Source: Cnuibacter physcomitrellae
GTDB taxonomy: Bacteria > Actinomycetota > Actinomycetes > Actinomycetales > Microbacteriaceae
DNA: 64,000 nucleotides
Reading direction: 5' to 3'
Assembly (NCBI RefSeq): GCF_014640535.1
Contig: NZ_BMHD01000001.1
Location: 1,118,214-1,182,213 of the forward strand
In this document: positions 32,397 through 40,704 of the stretch, one piece after another
How positions within the stretch are numbered: position 1 is the first letter of the stretch
Layout: the number at the start of each line of letters is the position of its first letter
The notes under the pieces: generated by a model
Told to the model about the DNA's origin: nothing
Database searches by the model: none
What the model saw: the letters and a program-made list of their open reading frames with translations, nothing else
Program-made: the position numbers and the translations under genes

Positions 32397-33371
32397 TCAG
32401 GACTCCGCCGGCACCTTCACGACCAGCGACCGCGGGTCGACCCAGGTGCGGATGGCGGTGGCCTTGCCGAACCCGTCGCCGTCGAGCTCGATGTCCTCGG
32501 GACGCGAGAGCCGCATCACGAGCTCCCGGCCCTTCAGATAGTTGAGCGCACGGATCTCGCGCTCGCCCTTCGACAGGAAGCGCCGGCCCGCCGACGTCCG
32601 GCGGAGCACGCCGTTCTCCCAGAACACCTTGAGCGTGATCTGCACCCAGCCGAGGAAGCCCTCGGGGCGCAGCACCACGATGTCGAACTCGCCGTCGTCG
32701 ATCGCCGCCTCCGGCAGCAGCAGGATGTTGGCCGGCAGCGATCCGCAGTTCCCGATCATGATCGTGTGGGCGCGCACCGACCGGGCCGGGGTGTCGTCGA
32801 GACGGTAGCGGAACCGCAGCTCGTTCCGATCCCGCAGCACCTGCACGATCGCCTTGACGTACGCGAGCCAGCCCGCCTTCGCCTTCAGGTCGTCGTCGGT
32901 GCTCGCGAGCATCTTCGCATCCAGCCCGAATCCCGCCATCACGAGATAGGCGAAGCGCGAGACGGACCCCTTCTCGCTGCGGATGTCGATGACGCCCACG
33001 TCGATGGGGCGATCGTCGCCGGTGAACGCCGTCGAGATGGCGTTCACCGGATCCCCCAGCGTGAGGTCGAGGTTGCGCGCCAGCAGGTTCCCCGTGCCGG
33101 ACGGCAGCAGCGCGAGAGGGATCCCCGTGCCGCGCAGCTCCTGGGCCACCGCGCGCACCGTCCCGTCACCGCCGGCCGCGATCACCACGGCGGCGCCGCG
33201 CCCGATCGCCTCCCGCGCCTGGCCAGGCCCCGGATCCTCCTGGGTGGTCTCGAGCCAGAGCGTCTCGGCCCACCCGGTGGCGGCCTCCTCGTCGGCGATC
33301 GCCGCCTTCAACGCCTCGACATCGACCTTCACCGGGTTGTAGACCAGCGCCGCGAACCGTGCTTCAGCCAC
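32397..33371 (-). CDS. Diacylglycerol/lipid kinase family protein
   Basis: A 324-residue cytosolic kinase of the DagK/YegS family that phosphorylates a lipid alcohol with ATP. The nucleotide-binding GGDGTVRAVA has GGDG at 67-70, and the PSGTGN motif is at 90-95. The C-terminal beta-sandwich contains DGEFDIVVLRPEGF and ELDGDGFGKATAIRTWVDP. The length is normal. It is downstream of the 2'-5' RNA ligase gene with a 16-bp gap, so the genes form a short operon with DUF3253. The lipid substrate is unknown. Confidence 0.9.
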   Translation of the reverse strand: MAEARFAALVYNPVKVDVEALKAAIADEEAATGWAETLWLETTQEDPGPGQAREAIGRGAAVVIAAGGDGTVRAVAQELRGTGIPLALLPSGTGNLLARNLDLTLGDPVNAISTAFTGDDRPIDVGVIDIRSEKGSVSRFAYLVMAGFGLDAKMLASTDDDLKAKAGWLAYVKAIVQVLRDRNELRFRYRLDDTPARSVRAHTIMIGNCGSLPANILLLPEAAIDDGEFDIVVLRPEGFLGWVQITLKVFWENGVLRRTSAGRRFLSKGEREIRALNYLKGRELVMRLSRPEDIELDGDGFGKATAIRTWVDPRSLVVKVPAES

Positions 33372-33387
33372 ACGTCCCTCTCAATCC

Positions 33388-33918
33388 TCAGATCCTCCCC
33401 ACTGTGCCCTGACCGGCGATCTCGCGCACCACCTTGACCTCGCCGAGCCAGAGCCTGCACGCGTCCGCGAGCGCAGGAGGAGCGGACGCGTCGAGCACCT
33501 CGAGCGCCGTCGACACCTGCGGCGCCGAGAGTCGCCGCGCCAACGTGACGTGGGGAGTCCACGCGCCGGGCAGCGACGTCGGCGTCGCCCCGGTGATGTG
33601 CCGTGAGGCCGAGCCGTGGAGAGCCGCGAGCTCGGACGAGACCACCACCGCCCGCACGAGCACGAACCGACCCCCGCGGGCGCCGAAGAGCAGGAGCCCC
33701 GAGAACGACAGGCTCAGAGGGAGGGCCGTCGCCGCTGCGGCCGCCAGCCGCGGCTCGTCGACCTCGAGCCGCTCCCCCGCCGCCAGGGTGACGTGCGGGC
33801 GGTTGCTCGCTCCGGTGTGGTCGGCGAGGCTGGGCAGTCCGGCGTCGGCGAGCCGGCCCCAGTCCTCTCGCACGGCCGCGTCGCTCGCCCCGTCGAGGGT
33901 CAGCTCGACGCTCCTCAC
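33388..33918 (-). CDS. 2'-5' RNA ligase family protein
   Basis: A 176-residue 2H phosphoesterase. The two HxT motifs are RPHVTLAAG and TPHVTLARR, spaced as expected for the symmetric active site. It probably acts on 2',3'-cyclic or 2'-5' phosphodiester RNA ends. The GTG start overlaps the DUF3253 stop by 4 nt (GTGA), which supports translational coupling. Confidence 0.85.
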   Translation of the reverse strand: MRSVELTLDGASDAAVREDWGRLADAGLPSLADHTGASNRPHVTLAAGERLEVDEPRLAAAAATALPLSLSFSGLLLFGARGGRFVLVRAVVVSSELAALHGSASRHITGATPTSLPGAWTPHVTLARRLSAPQVSTALEVLDASAPPALADACRLWLGEVKVVREIAGQGTVGRI

Positions 33919-34166
33919 CGGCGGCGCCGGATGCGGATGGGCCCGCGAGCCGACGACGGATCGACGACCTCGCCGTGCTGGGTGATCTCCACCTCCCCGT
34001 CGGCGACCAGGCCGTGAGCGGCCTCCCTCACGTCGTCCATGCGGTCGCGCCACCGCTCGCCGCCGGCCGCCCGCGCCGCATCCGAAGGGCAGATCGTGGC
34101 GCCCTCCGCCCTCTGCCCGAGCAGCTCGAGGATGACCGCCCGCCAGTCCTGTTCGTCGTCCGCCAC
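33915..34166 (-). CDS. DUF3253 domain protein
   Basis: An 83-residue winged-helix-like protein matching the DUF3253 pattern: DWRAVILELLGQRAEGATIC, followed by PSDAARAAG, WRDRMDDVREAAHGLVADGE and VEITQHGEVVDP. The function of the family is unknown. The GTG at 34166 was chosen so that the product matches family length; an in-frame ATG at 34238 would add 24 unconserved-looking residues. It is first of a three-gene operon with the RNA ligase and lipid kinase genes. Confidence 0.75.
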   Translation of the reverse strand: MADDEQDWRAVILELLGQRAEGATICPSDAARAAGGERWRDRMDDVREAAHGLVADGEVEITQHGEVVDPSSARGPIRIRRRR

Positions 34167-34258
34167 AGCTCCATCACACTCCTCTCGGCGCGGATCGTGT
34201 ACCGGTAGAGTGGGTGGCGGCTGCGCAGGCGGCCGCATCGACGACGAGGAGCATCATC

Positions 34259-34645
34259 GTGAAGGACCCGATCGCGCAGGAGACCCCCGGTGGCGACGTC
34301 GTGGCGACGCCGCTCAAGGGCCTGATCTTCGTGCTCTTCTGGCTGATCGCCATCGCGCTGTGGATCATCGCCCCGAACATCCACTGGGCCGAGCTCGGCG
34401 CCTTCCTCATCGACACCGGGATCGTCTTCGCGTCGGTCGGGTTCGCCGCTCCGTTCATCACCTGGCCGCGGCCGCTCGGCAACACGCTGGTCTTCGGCGT
34501 GCTCGCGATCGCCGCGTTCGCGCTGGGCGACTTCCTCGACATCACCGCGCTCGTCTACACGCTGCGGATCCTGGTGCCGTTCGTGGCCCTGCTGGCGGCG
34601 CTGTACAGCACGATCAACAAGGTGAAGGTCTTCTCCGCCGCCTGA
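34259..34645 (+). CDS. Small four-helix membrane protein
   Basis: A 128-residue membrane protein with about four hydrophobic helices (GLIFVLFWLIAIALWIIAP, FLIDTGIVFASVGFAAPFIT, LVFGVLAIAAFALGDFLDIT, ILVPFVALLAALYSTI) and short polar ends. A GAGGAG ribosome-binding site 7 nt upstream supports the GTG at 34259; an upstream GTG at 34214 is less likely. TAGAGT at 34206 may be the promoter. No family was recognised. Confidence 0.65.
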   Translation: MKDPIAQETPGGDVVATPLKGLIFVLFWLIAIALWIIAPNIHWAELGAFLIDTGIVFASVGFAAPFITWPRPLGNTLVFGVLAIAAFALGDFLDITALVYTLRILVPFVALLAALYSTINKVKVFSAA

Positions 34646-34680
34646 CGCGCTGTCGGCTGCTCAGCCGCCGAACCGGCCGC

Positions 34681-35553
34681 TCAGCCGCCGACCTCGACGA
34701 GGGCCCTCGGCAGCTCGGGCAGCAGCTCCCGGGCGAGGTACCCCAGCGGCCCCACGCCCACCGAGAGCCGGTCCCCCGCGGCCGCGTGGGCGTACGTCGC
34801 CCACACCGCGGCCTGCGCCGGGCCGCAGCCGCGCGCCGCGAGTCCCGCGACCGCGCCGCCGAGGACATCCCCGCTGCCCGACGTCGCCAACCCGGACGAG
34901 CCCGTGCCCACCCGCCACGTCTCCCCCTCGGCGGACGCGACCACCCCGTAGCAGGTGACGGCGGCGCCGTACCGGTCCGCGATCTCGAGGACGTCCGCGG
35001 ACTCGTCGGAGCCCGGCTCCCGACCGAGCAGGATCCCCGCCTCCTGGCGGTTCGGGGTCAGGACGAGCCGGCCCCGCAGGGCCTGCACCTCGTCGACCAG
35101 CCCGGGAAGCACGCCGAGCCCGAAGGCGTCGAGCACCACGACCGCGTCCTCGCCCACCGCCTCGATGACGCTGCGGACCGTGGCCGCAGCCTGGTCGGCG
35201 TCGTCGAGCCCGGGTCCGACCAGCACGCAGTCCGCACTCTCGAGGTCCGGCACGGCGGGGCCGAGGTCGCCTCCCGCGATGTGCCCGTCCTCGGTCTCGA
35301 CGAGGAACGCGACGCCGCACTCCGGCAGCGCGATCGCCAGCTGCGGGGCCACCGAGGCCGCCGTAGCCACCGTCAGGCGTCCCGCCCCCACCCGGAGGGC
35401 GGCCTCCGCGGCGAGCATCGCCGCGCCCGGCGACCGGCGGGCGCCGCCGACCACGACCACCTGGCCCCGGCCGTACTTGGAGTCCCCTGCCTCGGGAAGC
35501 GGCCACCCCCTCAGCAGGTCGGGGGTCACCACGTGCTCAGTGGATGTCGGCAT
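34681..35553 (-). CDS. ADP-dependent NAD(P)H-hydrate dehydratase
   Basis: A 290-residue ribokinase-fold enzyme that repairs hydrated NAD(P)H (NAD(P)HX) using ADP. Visible motifs are QVVVVGGARRSPGAAMLAAE at the N-terminus, VLVGPGLDD, VVVLDAFGLGVL, LTPNRQEAG and the catalytic-Asp anion hole TSGSGDVLGGAVAGLAARG. Only the dehydratase (NnrD) half is present; no epimerase domain is fused. The ATG is inside the last codons of the upstream histidine-phosphatase gene (17-nt overlap), with GGAGGAGACCAGG as ribosome-binding site. Confidence 0.9.
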   Translation of the reverse strand: MPTSTEHVVTPDLLRGWPLPEAGDSKYGRGQVVVVGGARRSPGAAMLAAEAALRVGAGRLTVATAASVAPQLAIALPECGVAFLVETEDGHIAGGDLGPAVPDLESADCVLVGPGLDDADQAAATVRSVIEAVGEDAVVVLDAFGLGVLPGLVDEVQALRGRLVLTPNRQEAGILLGREPGSDESADVLEIADRYGAAVTCYGVVASAEGETWRVGTGSSGLATSGSGDVLGGAVAGLAARGCGPAQAAVWATYAHAAAGDRLSVGVGPLGYLARELLPELPRALVEVGG

Positions 35554-36277
35554 CCTGGTCTCCTCCATGCTCGGTCGTCGGCACGCCCACGCGCTCGAGG
35601 TGCGATGCGTCCGCGAACACCCCGACGCTCCAGGGTCCCTCTCCGGTCGGGCGCACGAGACGGGTGACCGTCGCGTTGCCCACGGTGTGCTGCTGGGCGA
35701 AGTCGAGCAGCTCCTCCTCGGCGAGGCCGTCGCAGACGTAGAGGAACAGCATGATGACCGCGTCGTGGGCCACGACGAGCGAGACTCCGCCGTCGTCGGT
35801 GTCATCGAGGTCGCGCAGGAACGAGCGGATGCGCAGGGCCACATCCGCCCACGACTCGCCACCCGGCGGCCGGTAGTAGAACTTGCCGAGCCAGCGCCGC
35901 CGCTCGGCCTCCTCGGGGTAGCGCACGTCCACGCCGAGCGAGGTGAGCAGGTCGAGGATGCCGAGCTCGCGGTCGCGGATGCGCTCGTCCTGTCTCGGCT
36001 CCAGCTCGAGACCCGCCTCCGCCATCGCGGCGCCCAGCGTCTGGCGAGCCCGCACGTAGGGCGAGACCCAGGCGGAGGTCGGCACACCCTGGTGCGCGTT
36101 CTCCCTGAGCCAGGCACCGACCGCCCTGGCCTGCTCGATCCCCAGCTCCGACAGCGCGACGTCGGCATCGCGAGCCGGCGCCTCCACGACCTCGGCGCCC
36201 GATCGTTCTGCCCGCAATGCGGCGACGTTCGCCTCGCTCTCCCCGTGCCGGATCAGCCACAGCTCCTTCGCACCCAT
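35537..36277 (-). CDS. Histidine phosphatase family protein
   Basis: A 246-residue phosphatase of the phosphoglycerate-mutase-like superfamily. The phosphohistidine motif LIRHGESEAN has the catalytic His11. The conserved second His lies in SLVVAHDAVIMLF. The Glu/Arg region is PYVRARQTLGAAMAEAGLEL. A long acidic insert (DDTDDGG) precedes the second His. The substrate is unknown. TAGCGT lies 7 nt before the ATG. It overlaps the NAD(P)HX dehydratase gene. Confidence 0.88.
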   Translation of the reverse strand: MGAKELWLIRHGESEANVAALRAERSGAEVVEAPARDADVALSELGIEQARAVGAWLRENAHQGVPTSAWVSPYVRARQTLGAAMAEAGLELEPRQDERIRDRELGILDLLTSLGVDVRYPEEAERRRWLGKFYYRPPGGESWADVALRIRSFLRDLDDTDDGGVSLVVAHDAVIMLFLYVCDGLAEEELLDFAQQHTVGNATVTRLVRPTGEGPWSVGVFADASHLERVGVPTTEHGGDQDADIH

Positions 36278-36284
36278 GACGACG

Positions 36285-36290
36285 ACGCTA
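36285..36290 (-). promoter_or_regulatory. Probable -10 box (TAGCGT) of a leaderless mRNA
   Basis: On the reverse strand TAGCGT ends 7 nt before the histidine-phosphatase ATG, with no ribosome-binding site between them. Confidence 0.5.
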
Positions 36291-36324
36291 CGACGACGGC
36301 GTGATCCCGGCACCGGGGTTGCGC

Positions 36325-37203
36325 TCAGTCGGCGAGCGCCAGACCCCACAGCCGCCGAGCCGCCTCCGGGAGGCGCCGCTCGGACGACACCGCGATCGCC
36401 ACGGCGAGCTCGGCGTCGAGTCCCGTGACCTCGACCCACGGGAGCGGCTCGCGACGGTCGACGACGAAGCGAGGGAGGAAGGCGGCGGCCAGCCCGTTCC
36501 GCACGAGCTCCGCCGCGTCGGCGATGTCGTTCGTCTCGAACCTGACCGTGCGGGCCAGGCCCGCCTGCGCGATCCGGCGATCGACGATGGTGCGGTTGCC
36601 GAACCCGCTGGGGAAGTCGATCAGGGCCTCGCCGACCGCCTCCGCCAGGCTCACCCGCGACCGGCCGAGGAACGGATGCCCCTCGGGGAGCGCGAGCACC
36701 AGAGGGGACGACGCGAGCGTCTTGGATCGGATGCTCGCGTCGAGCCCCGTCCCCGCCGCGAGGAACGCGACGTCGATCTCCCCGCTCCGCAGCATCTCGG
36801 CCAGGCCGCTCGTCCCCTGCGGCGAGGTGAGGAGGCTGATGGCCACGTCACCGTGCATCCGGCCGAAGCGCCCCAGCAGACGGGGGATGTCGTAGAGCGT
36901 GACCGAGGCCATGAAGCCGATCCGGAGGGAGCCGGTCACTCGTCCCGCCGCATCCGCGACCGCGTCCTTCGCCGCCTGCGCGGCGTCGAGCAGGTCGATC
37001 GCGCGGGGCACCAGGGCCTCGCCTGCAGGGGTGAGCACGATGCGCCGTGTGCTGCGGTCGAACAGCTCGAGCCCGAGCTCGCGCTCGAGCCCGCGGACCG
37101 TCGCCGACACGGCCGACTGCGCGGTGTGCAGCGTCTCGGCGGCGCGCGTGAAGTTCAGCTCGCGGGCCACCGCGAGGAACGTCTCGACCTGGCGGATCTC
37201 CAT
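36325..37203 (-). CDS. LysR family transcriptional regulator
   Basis: A 292-residue regulator. The N-terminal helix-turn-helix spans about residues 1-60 (MEIRQVETFLAVARELNFTR, AAETLHTAQSAVSATVRGLE). The two-lobed effector domain follows from residue 90. It is divergent from an MFS efflux pump over about 80 bp, so it almost certainly controls that pump, with the pump substrate as likely co-inducer. The ATG at MEIRQ is standard for the family; 11 upstream codons were excluded. Confidence 0.92.
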   Translation of the reverse strand: MEIRQVETFLAVARELNFTRAAETLHTAQSAVSATVRGLERELGLELFDRSTRRIVLTPAGEALVPRAIDLLDAAQAAKDAVADAAGRVTGSLRIGFMASVTLYDIPRLLGRFGRMHGDVAISLLTSPQGTSGLAEMLRSGEIDVAFLAAGTGLDASIRSKTLASSPLVLALPEGHPFLGRSRVSLAEAVGEALIDFPSGFGNRTIVDRRIAQAGLARTVRFETNDIADAAELVRNGLAAAFLPRFVVDRREPLPWVEVTGLDAELAVAIAVSSERRLPEAARRLWGLALAD

Positions 37204-37248
37204 GACTTGATCATCGCATATCGCGATCGTCACCATCGTGTATCAGCG

Positions 37249-37278
37249 TTGGACACGATGGATGAACGCGCGCATCCT
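37249..37278 (+). promoter_or_regulatory. Promoter of the MFS pump facing LysR
   Basis: TTGGAC (37249-37254) and CATCCT (37273-37278) are 18 nt apart, and CATCCT ends 6 nt before the GTG at 37285. Upstream, between the two genes, lies the palindromic ATCGCGAT and related AT-rich half-sites, a plausible LysR binding region. Confidence 0.45.
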
Positions 37279-37284
37279 GGGGTG

Positions 37285-38541
37285 GTGACTTCGACGATCC
37301 CCACCGGCAGCGTCCCCGCTCAGACCTCCGCTCCGACCCGCGCCACGCTGCATCGACCGCGGCGGATGGGCCACGCCGGCGGCACCTGGGTGGTCGCCTT
37401 CGCCTTCCTCTCGGCGATGGCGTTCTCCGTCGTCCCCACTCCCCTGTGGCCGCTCTACCAGCAGCAGGACGGGTTCTCGACCTTCGTCGTGACCATCGCC
37501 TTCGCGGCCTACGCGGTCGGGGTCATCCTCAGCCTGTTCCTCCTCGGCCACGTCAGCGACTGGGTGGGGCGGAAGCGCATCCTGGTGCCCGCCCTGGCGA
37601 TCGAGGTCGTCTCCGCCGTGGTGTTCATCGTGTGGAACGACCTCCCCGGGCTCCTCATCGCCCGGGTGCTGTGCGGGATCGGGATCGGGATGATCACGGC
37701 GACGGCGACGGCGCACATCACCGAGCTCTTCACGCGGGCGCACCCCGACTCGGACCCGTCGCGCGCCGGCCTGCTCTCCACGGGCGCCAACATGGGCGGC
37801 TTCGCGATCGGCTCGCTCGTCTCGGGACTGCTCACCCAGTTCGTCGCGCTCCCCCTGGTCACTCCGTACGTCGTCTTCATCGTCGTGCTGCTCGGAGCGC
37901 TGGTGGCGATGGGCCTCGTCCCCGAGACCGTGCCCGCGGGCACCTCGCGTCCCTATCGGCCCCAGCGGATCGCGGTGCCCCGATCGGGTCGCGGCGCCTT
38001 CTTCGCCGCGGCGGCGATCGCGTTCGGCGCGTTCTCGGTGTTCGGGCTCTTCTCGTCCCTCGCGCCCGTGCTCCTCGCCGGTCGCCTCGGCATCACCGAC
38101 CACGCCGTGGCCGGCCTGGTCGTGGCTGCCGTCTTCGGGTCGGCAGCCGTGAGCCAGCTGCTCGTGGGACGCCTGAGCGCCGCACGCCAGCTCGGACTCG
38201 GGACCGCGCTCCTCGTCGTCGGGCTGGCGGGGGTGACCCTGTCGCTCGTGGCGTCGTCTCTCGCCCTGGTCCTCATCGGCGGGGTCCTGGCCGGGGCCGG
38301 GGCGGGCATCCTGTTCAAGGCGAGCCTCGCCACGGCCGGTAGCCTCGCGTCGCCGGCGCACCGCGGTGAGACCCTCGCCGGCATCTTCCTCGCCGGGTAC
38401 CTCGGCCTCGTGGTGCCCGTGCTCGGCATCGGGATCGCCGTGCTCACGATCCCCCAGAGCGTCGCCGTGCTCGGCTTCGCGATCGTCGCCGCGGCCGTCG
38501 TGCTGCTGGGCGTCCTCGCCCTGTCCCGCCGACGCGCCTGA
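37285..38541 (+). CDS. MFS transporter (DHA1-type, drug efflux-like)
   Basis: A membrane transporter of about 418 residues with 12 hydrophobic segments after a 35-residue basic N-terminus. The MFS motif A appears between helices 2 and 3 as GHVSDWVGRKRI. Helix 5 has the antiporter-like GANMGGFAIGSLVSGLL. It should export a small molecule using the proton gradient. The GTG at 37285 fits the leaderless promoter; an in-frame ATG at 37258 would add nine residues but lies inside the promoter spacer. LysR is divergent. Confidence 0.85.
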   Translation: MTSTIPTGSVPAQTSAPTRATLHRPRRMGHAGGTWVVAFAFLSAMAFSVVPTPLWPLYQQQDGFSTFVVTIAFAAYAVGVILSLFLLGHVSDWVGRKRILVPALAIEVVSAVVFIVWNDLPGLLIARVLCGIGIGMITATATAHITELFTRAHPDSDPSRAGLLSTGANMGGFAIGSLVSGLLTQFVALPLVTPYVVFIVVLLGALVAMGLVPETVPAGTSRPYRPQRIAVPRSGRGAFFAAAAIAFGAFSVFGLFSSLAPVLLAGRLGITDHAVAGLVVAAVFGSAAVSQLLVGRLSAARQLGLGTALLVVGLAGVTLSLVASSLALVLIGGVLAGAGAGILFKASLATAGSLASPAHRGETLAGIFLAGYLGLVVPVLGIGIAVLTIPQSVAVLGFAIVAAAVVLLGVLALSRRRA

Positions 38542-38542
38542 C

Positions 38543-38595
38543 GGCCGTCGGCGCTGCGGCCGTCGGCGCTGCGGCCGTCGGCGCTGCGGCCGTCG
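38543..38595. repeat. Tandem 15-bp repeat (GGCCGTCGGCGCTGC), 3.5 copies
   Basis: Perfect copies at 38543-38557, 38558-38572 and 38573-38587, then a partial copy. It starts right after the MFS stop and ends before the convergent hydrolase stop. GGCCG/CGGCC pairing could form small hairpins, so it may serve as a terminator. Confidence 0.85.
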
Positions 38596-38608
38596 ACGTC
38601 GGCGGTCG

Positions 38609-39292
38609 TCAGCGCAGCGGCTCGTCGGCGGCGAGCGCGAGGGCCACGGCGAGCGTCGTCGGATGCACGAGCGGCGACCAGTGCCCGCCGATCGGGAGCC
38701 GGATGTTGTCGGCACCCGGCAGCTCGCTGCCCTCGGGCACCAGCGGATCCTGCGCCGGATAGATCGACGTGATCCGGCTGTTGACCTCCGCCTCCGCCAC
38801 GAGGAGGCGCGTGATCGGGTCGTCCGCACGGAAGGCCCGCAGCGCTCGGGACGGCGCGATCGTCGCGAGACGGGAGCCGGAGAACGGTGTCGCCACCGCG
38901 AGCATCCGGGTGATCCGCTCAGCGGGATCGAGCCGGACCATCGCGTACTTGCCGATCAGGCCGCCCTTGCTGTGCGCGACCACGAACACGTCCTCGAGGT
39001 CGAGCCTGTCGACGATGCCCATCACGAGCTCGGCGGAGTCGGCGATGGGCCGGCTGTTGTGCGCGAGGTCCGGCAGGACGTGCACGGGATGCCCGCCCCC
39101 GTGCAGGAGGCGCACCAGCGGCAGCATGAACCGCCACGTCTCGTAGACGCCCGGCACGGCCAGCACGGGGCGCCGGGATCCCGTGGTGAAGTCGTCCGGC
39201 GACTCGAGACGCCGCATCCCGGCCGCCTGCAGACGAGCCGCCGTGGCGAGGTCCCTGGCCATCCAGGTCGCCGATCGCACCACGTCCGCCAC
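38609..39292 (-). CDS. Alpha/beta hydrolase (lipase-like)
   Basis: A 227-residue hydrolase. After an N-terminal helix it has AVPGVYETWRFMLPLVRLLH (oxyanion loop) and the nucleophile elbow VVAHSKGGLIGKY (GHSKGG-type, with Ala-His-Ser-Lys-Gly). The GHWSPLVHP region near the end carries the catalytic His. The K after the nucleophile is typical of triacylglycerol-lipase-like esterases. CAAGCT lies 6 nt before the GTG at 39292, which sets the start. The substrate is unknown. It is convergent with the MFS gene and divergent from the SDR. Confidence 0.78.
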   Translation of the reverse strand: MADVVRSATWMARDLATAARLQAAGMRRLESPDDFTTGSRRPVLAVPGVYETWRFMLPLVRLLHGGGHPVHVLPDLAHNSRPIADSAELVMGIVDRLDLEDVFVVAHSKGGLIGKYAMVRLDPAERITRMLAVATPFSGSRLATIAPSRALRAFRADDPITRLLVAEAEVNSRITSIYPAQDPLVPEGSELPGADNIRLPIGGHWSPLVHPTTLAVALALAADEPLR

Positions 39293-39366
39293 CCTCCCAG
39301 CTTGGCCCTCCCGGGCCGGCGTGCGACAGAGTCCCTCCGGGATGGGCATCCGAGCCGGAGTGTGCC

Positions 39367-39372
39367 TAGCGT
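39367..39372 (+). promoter_or_regulatory. Probable -10 box (TAGCGT) of a leaderless mRNA
   Basis: TAGCGT ends 7 nt before the SDR ATG, with no ribosome-binding site. Confidence 0.5.
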
Positions 39373-39379
39373 GGACGTC

Positions 39380-40219
39380 ATGAGCAACGTCAGCGAGTCC
39401 ACCCGCCCGCTCTCTCCCGCCGATCGGTTCGAGCCCTTCCGGGCGATCGTCACCGGGTCGGACTCGGGCATCGGCCGAGCCACGGCCCTCGCCCTCGCCG
39501 AGGCCGGCCTCGACGTCGGCATCACCTGGCACAGCGACGAGGCCGGGGCGCAGGACACCGCCGCCGAGGTGCGGGCCCGCGGCGGGCGCGCCGTGGTGGC
39601 GCAGCTCGACACCACGGATGCCGCGAGCGCGGCCGCCACCATCGACGAGCTGGTGCGGGAGCTCGGCTCCGTCGACGTCTTCGTCAACAACGCCGGGATG
39701 GGATCGTCCGCGCACTTCCTGGAGGTCGACCTCGAGCAGTGGGACACCGTGATCGCCGCGGACCTCACCGGCGCGTTCGCCTGCATGCAGCGCGCCGCTC
39801 GTCACATGGTCGAGCAGGGCACGGGCGGCCGGATCATCGGCGTCACGAGCGTGCACGAGCATCAGCCCCGGGTCGGCTTCAGCGCCTACGACGCCGCGAA
39901 GCACGGTCTCGGCGGCCTGCTGAAGACGATGGCCCTGGAGCTCGCGGAGTTCGGGATCACGGTGAACGCCGTCGCCCCGGGTGAGATCGCGACTCCGATG
40001 AACGACATGACGGAGGAGGAGGCCCTCTCGACGCACCGTCCGGGCATCCCCCTCGGCCGTTCCGGCACCTCGGCCGAGATCGGCGCGGTCGTCGCGTTCC
40101 TCGCGAGCCCGGCCGCGAGCTACGTCACCGGGGCGAGCATCGTGGCCGACGGCGGCATGCTGCTCATGGGTCCGCAGGGCGGATCGCACATCGTCAGCGA
40201 CGACTGGCGCCGCGCCTGA
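39380..40219 (+). CDS. Short-chain dehydrogenase/reductase (classical SDR)
   Basis: A 279-residue NAD(P)-dependent oxidoreductase. The coenzyme motif TGSDSGIG is at 25-32 and NNAGM at about 103-107. The active-site residues are Ser157 (GVTSVHEHQP), Tyr170 and Lys174 (SAYDAAKHG). The C-terminal VTGASIVADGGMLLMGP is typical of 3-oxoacyl-ACP reductase/glucose dehydrogenase-like members. The MaoC-type hydratase gene begins 25 bp downstream on the same strand, which suggests a shared acyl-thioester or alcohol metabolism. The substrate is unknown. Confidence 0.92.
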   Translation: MSNVSESTRPLSPADRFEPFRAIVTGSDSGIGRATALALAEAGLDVGITWHSDEAGAQDTAAEVRARGGRAVVAQLDTTDAASAAATIDELVRELGSVDVFVNNAGMGSSAHFLEVDLEQWDTVIAADLTGAFACMQRAARHMVEQGTGGRIIGVTSVHEHQPRVGFSAYDAAKHGLGGLLKTMALELAEFGITVNAVAPGEIATPMNDMTEEEALSTHRPGIPLGRSGTSAEIGAVVAFLASPAASYVTGASIVADGGMLLMGPQGGSHIVSDDWRRA

Positions 40220-40244
40220 CGGACGCCACTGCTTGAATGGTCGG

Positions 40245-40700
40245 ATGCCCCACTACTACGAGGACTTCGAGCCGGGCCAGACGTTCGTCACGCCCGGGCG
40301 CACGATCACCGAGGCCGACGTCATGTCGTTCGCCGCGTGGACGGGCGACAACAACCAGGTGCACACGGATGTCGAGTTCGCCTCCCGCACCCGATACGGG
40401 CAGCGGGTGGTCCATGGCATGCTCGGCGCCTCGCTCTGCCTGGGCCTCATCGCGCGCACCGGGGTCTTCGAGGGCAGCGCGGTCGCGCTCCTCGGCATCG
40501 ACGGCTGGCGCTTCACCGGCCCGGTCTTCATCGGCGACACCGTGACGTGCACGGTGGCGATCCAGGGGATGCGGCTGACCTCCAGCGGGACCACGGGCAT
40601 CCTGGAGAGGGTCGTCACGCTGCGGAATCAGCGCGACGAGGTCGTGCAGGAGGGCCGCATGGACCTGATGGTCCTGACCCGCGCGGCAGCCATCGGCTGA
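40245..40700 (+). CDS. MaoC family dehydratase
   Basis: A 151-residue hotdog-fold enzyme. The hydratase-2 motif is present as AWTGDNNQVHTDVEFA with the catalytic Asp35 and His40. It is followed by YGQRVVHGMLGASLCLGLI, typical of R-specific enoyl-CoA hydratases and MaoC proteins. It probably hydrates or dehydrates an acyl thioester. It follows the SDR gene closely. TTGAAT lies 6 nt before the ATG as a second, internal -10. Confidence 0.88.
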   Translation: MPHYYEDFEPGQTFVTPGRTITEADVMSFAAWTGDNNQVHTDVEFASRTRYGQRVVHGMLGASLCLGLIARTGVFEGSAVALLGIDGWRFTGPVFIGDTVTCTVAIQGMRLTSSGTTGILERVVTLRNQRDEVVQEGRMDLMVLTRAAAIG

Positions 40701-40704
40701 CGCG

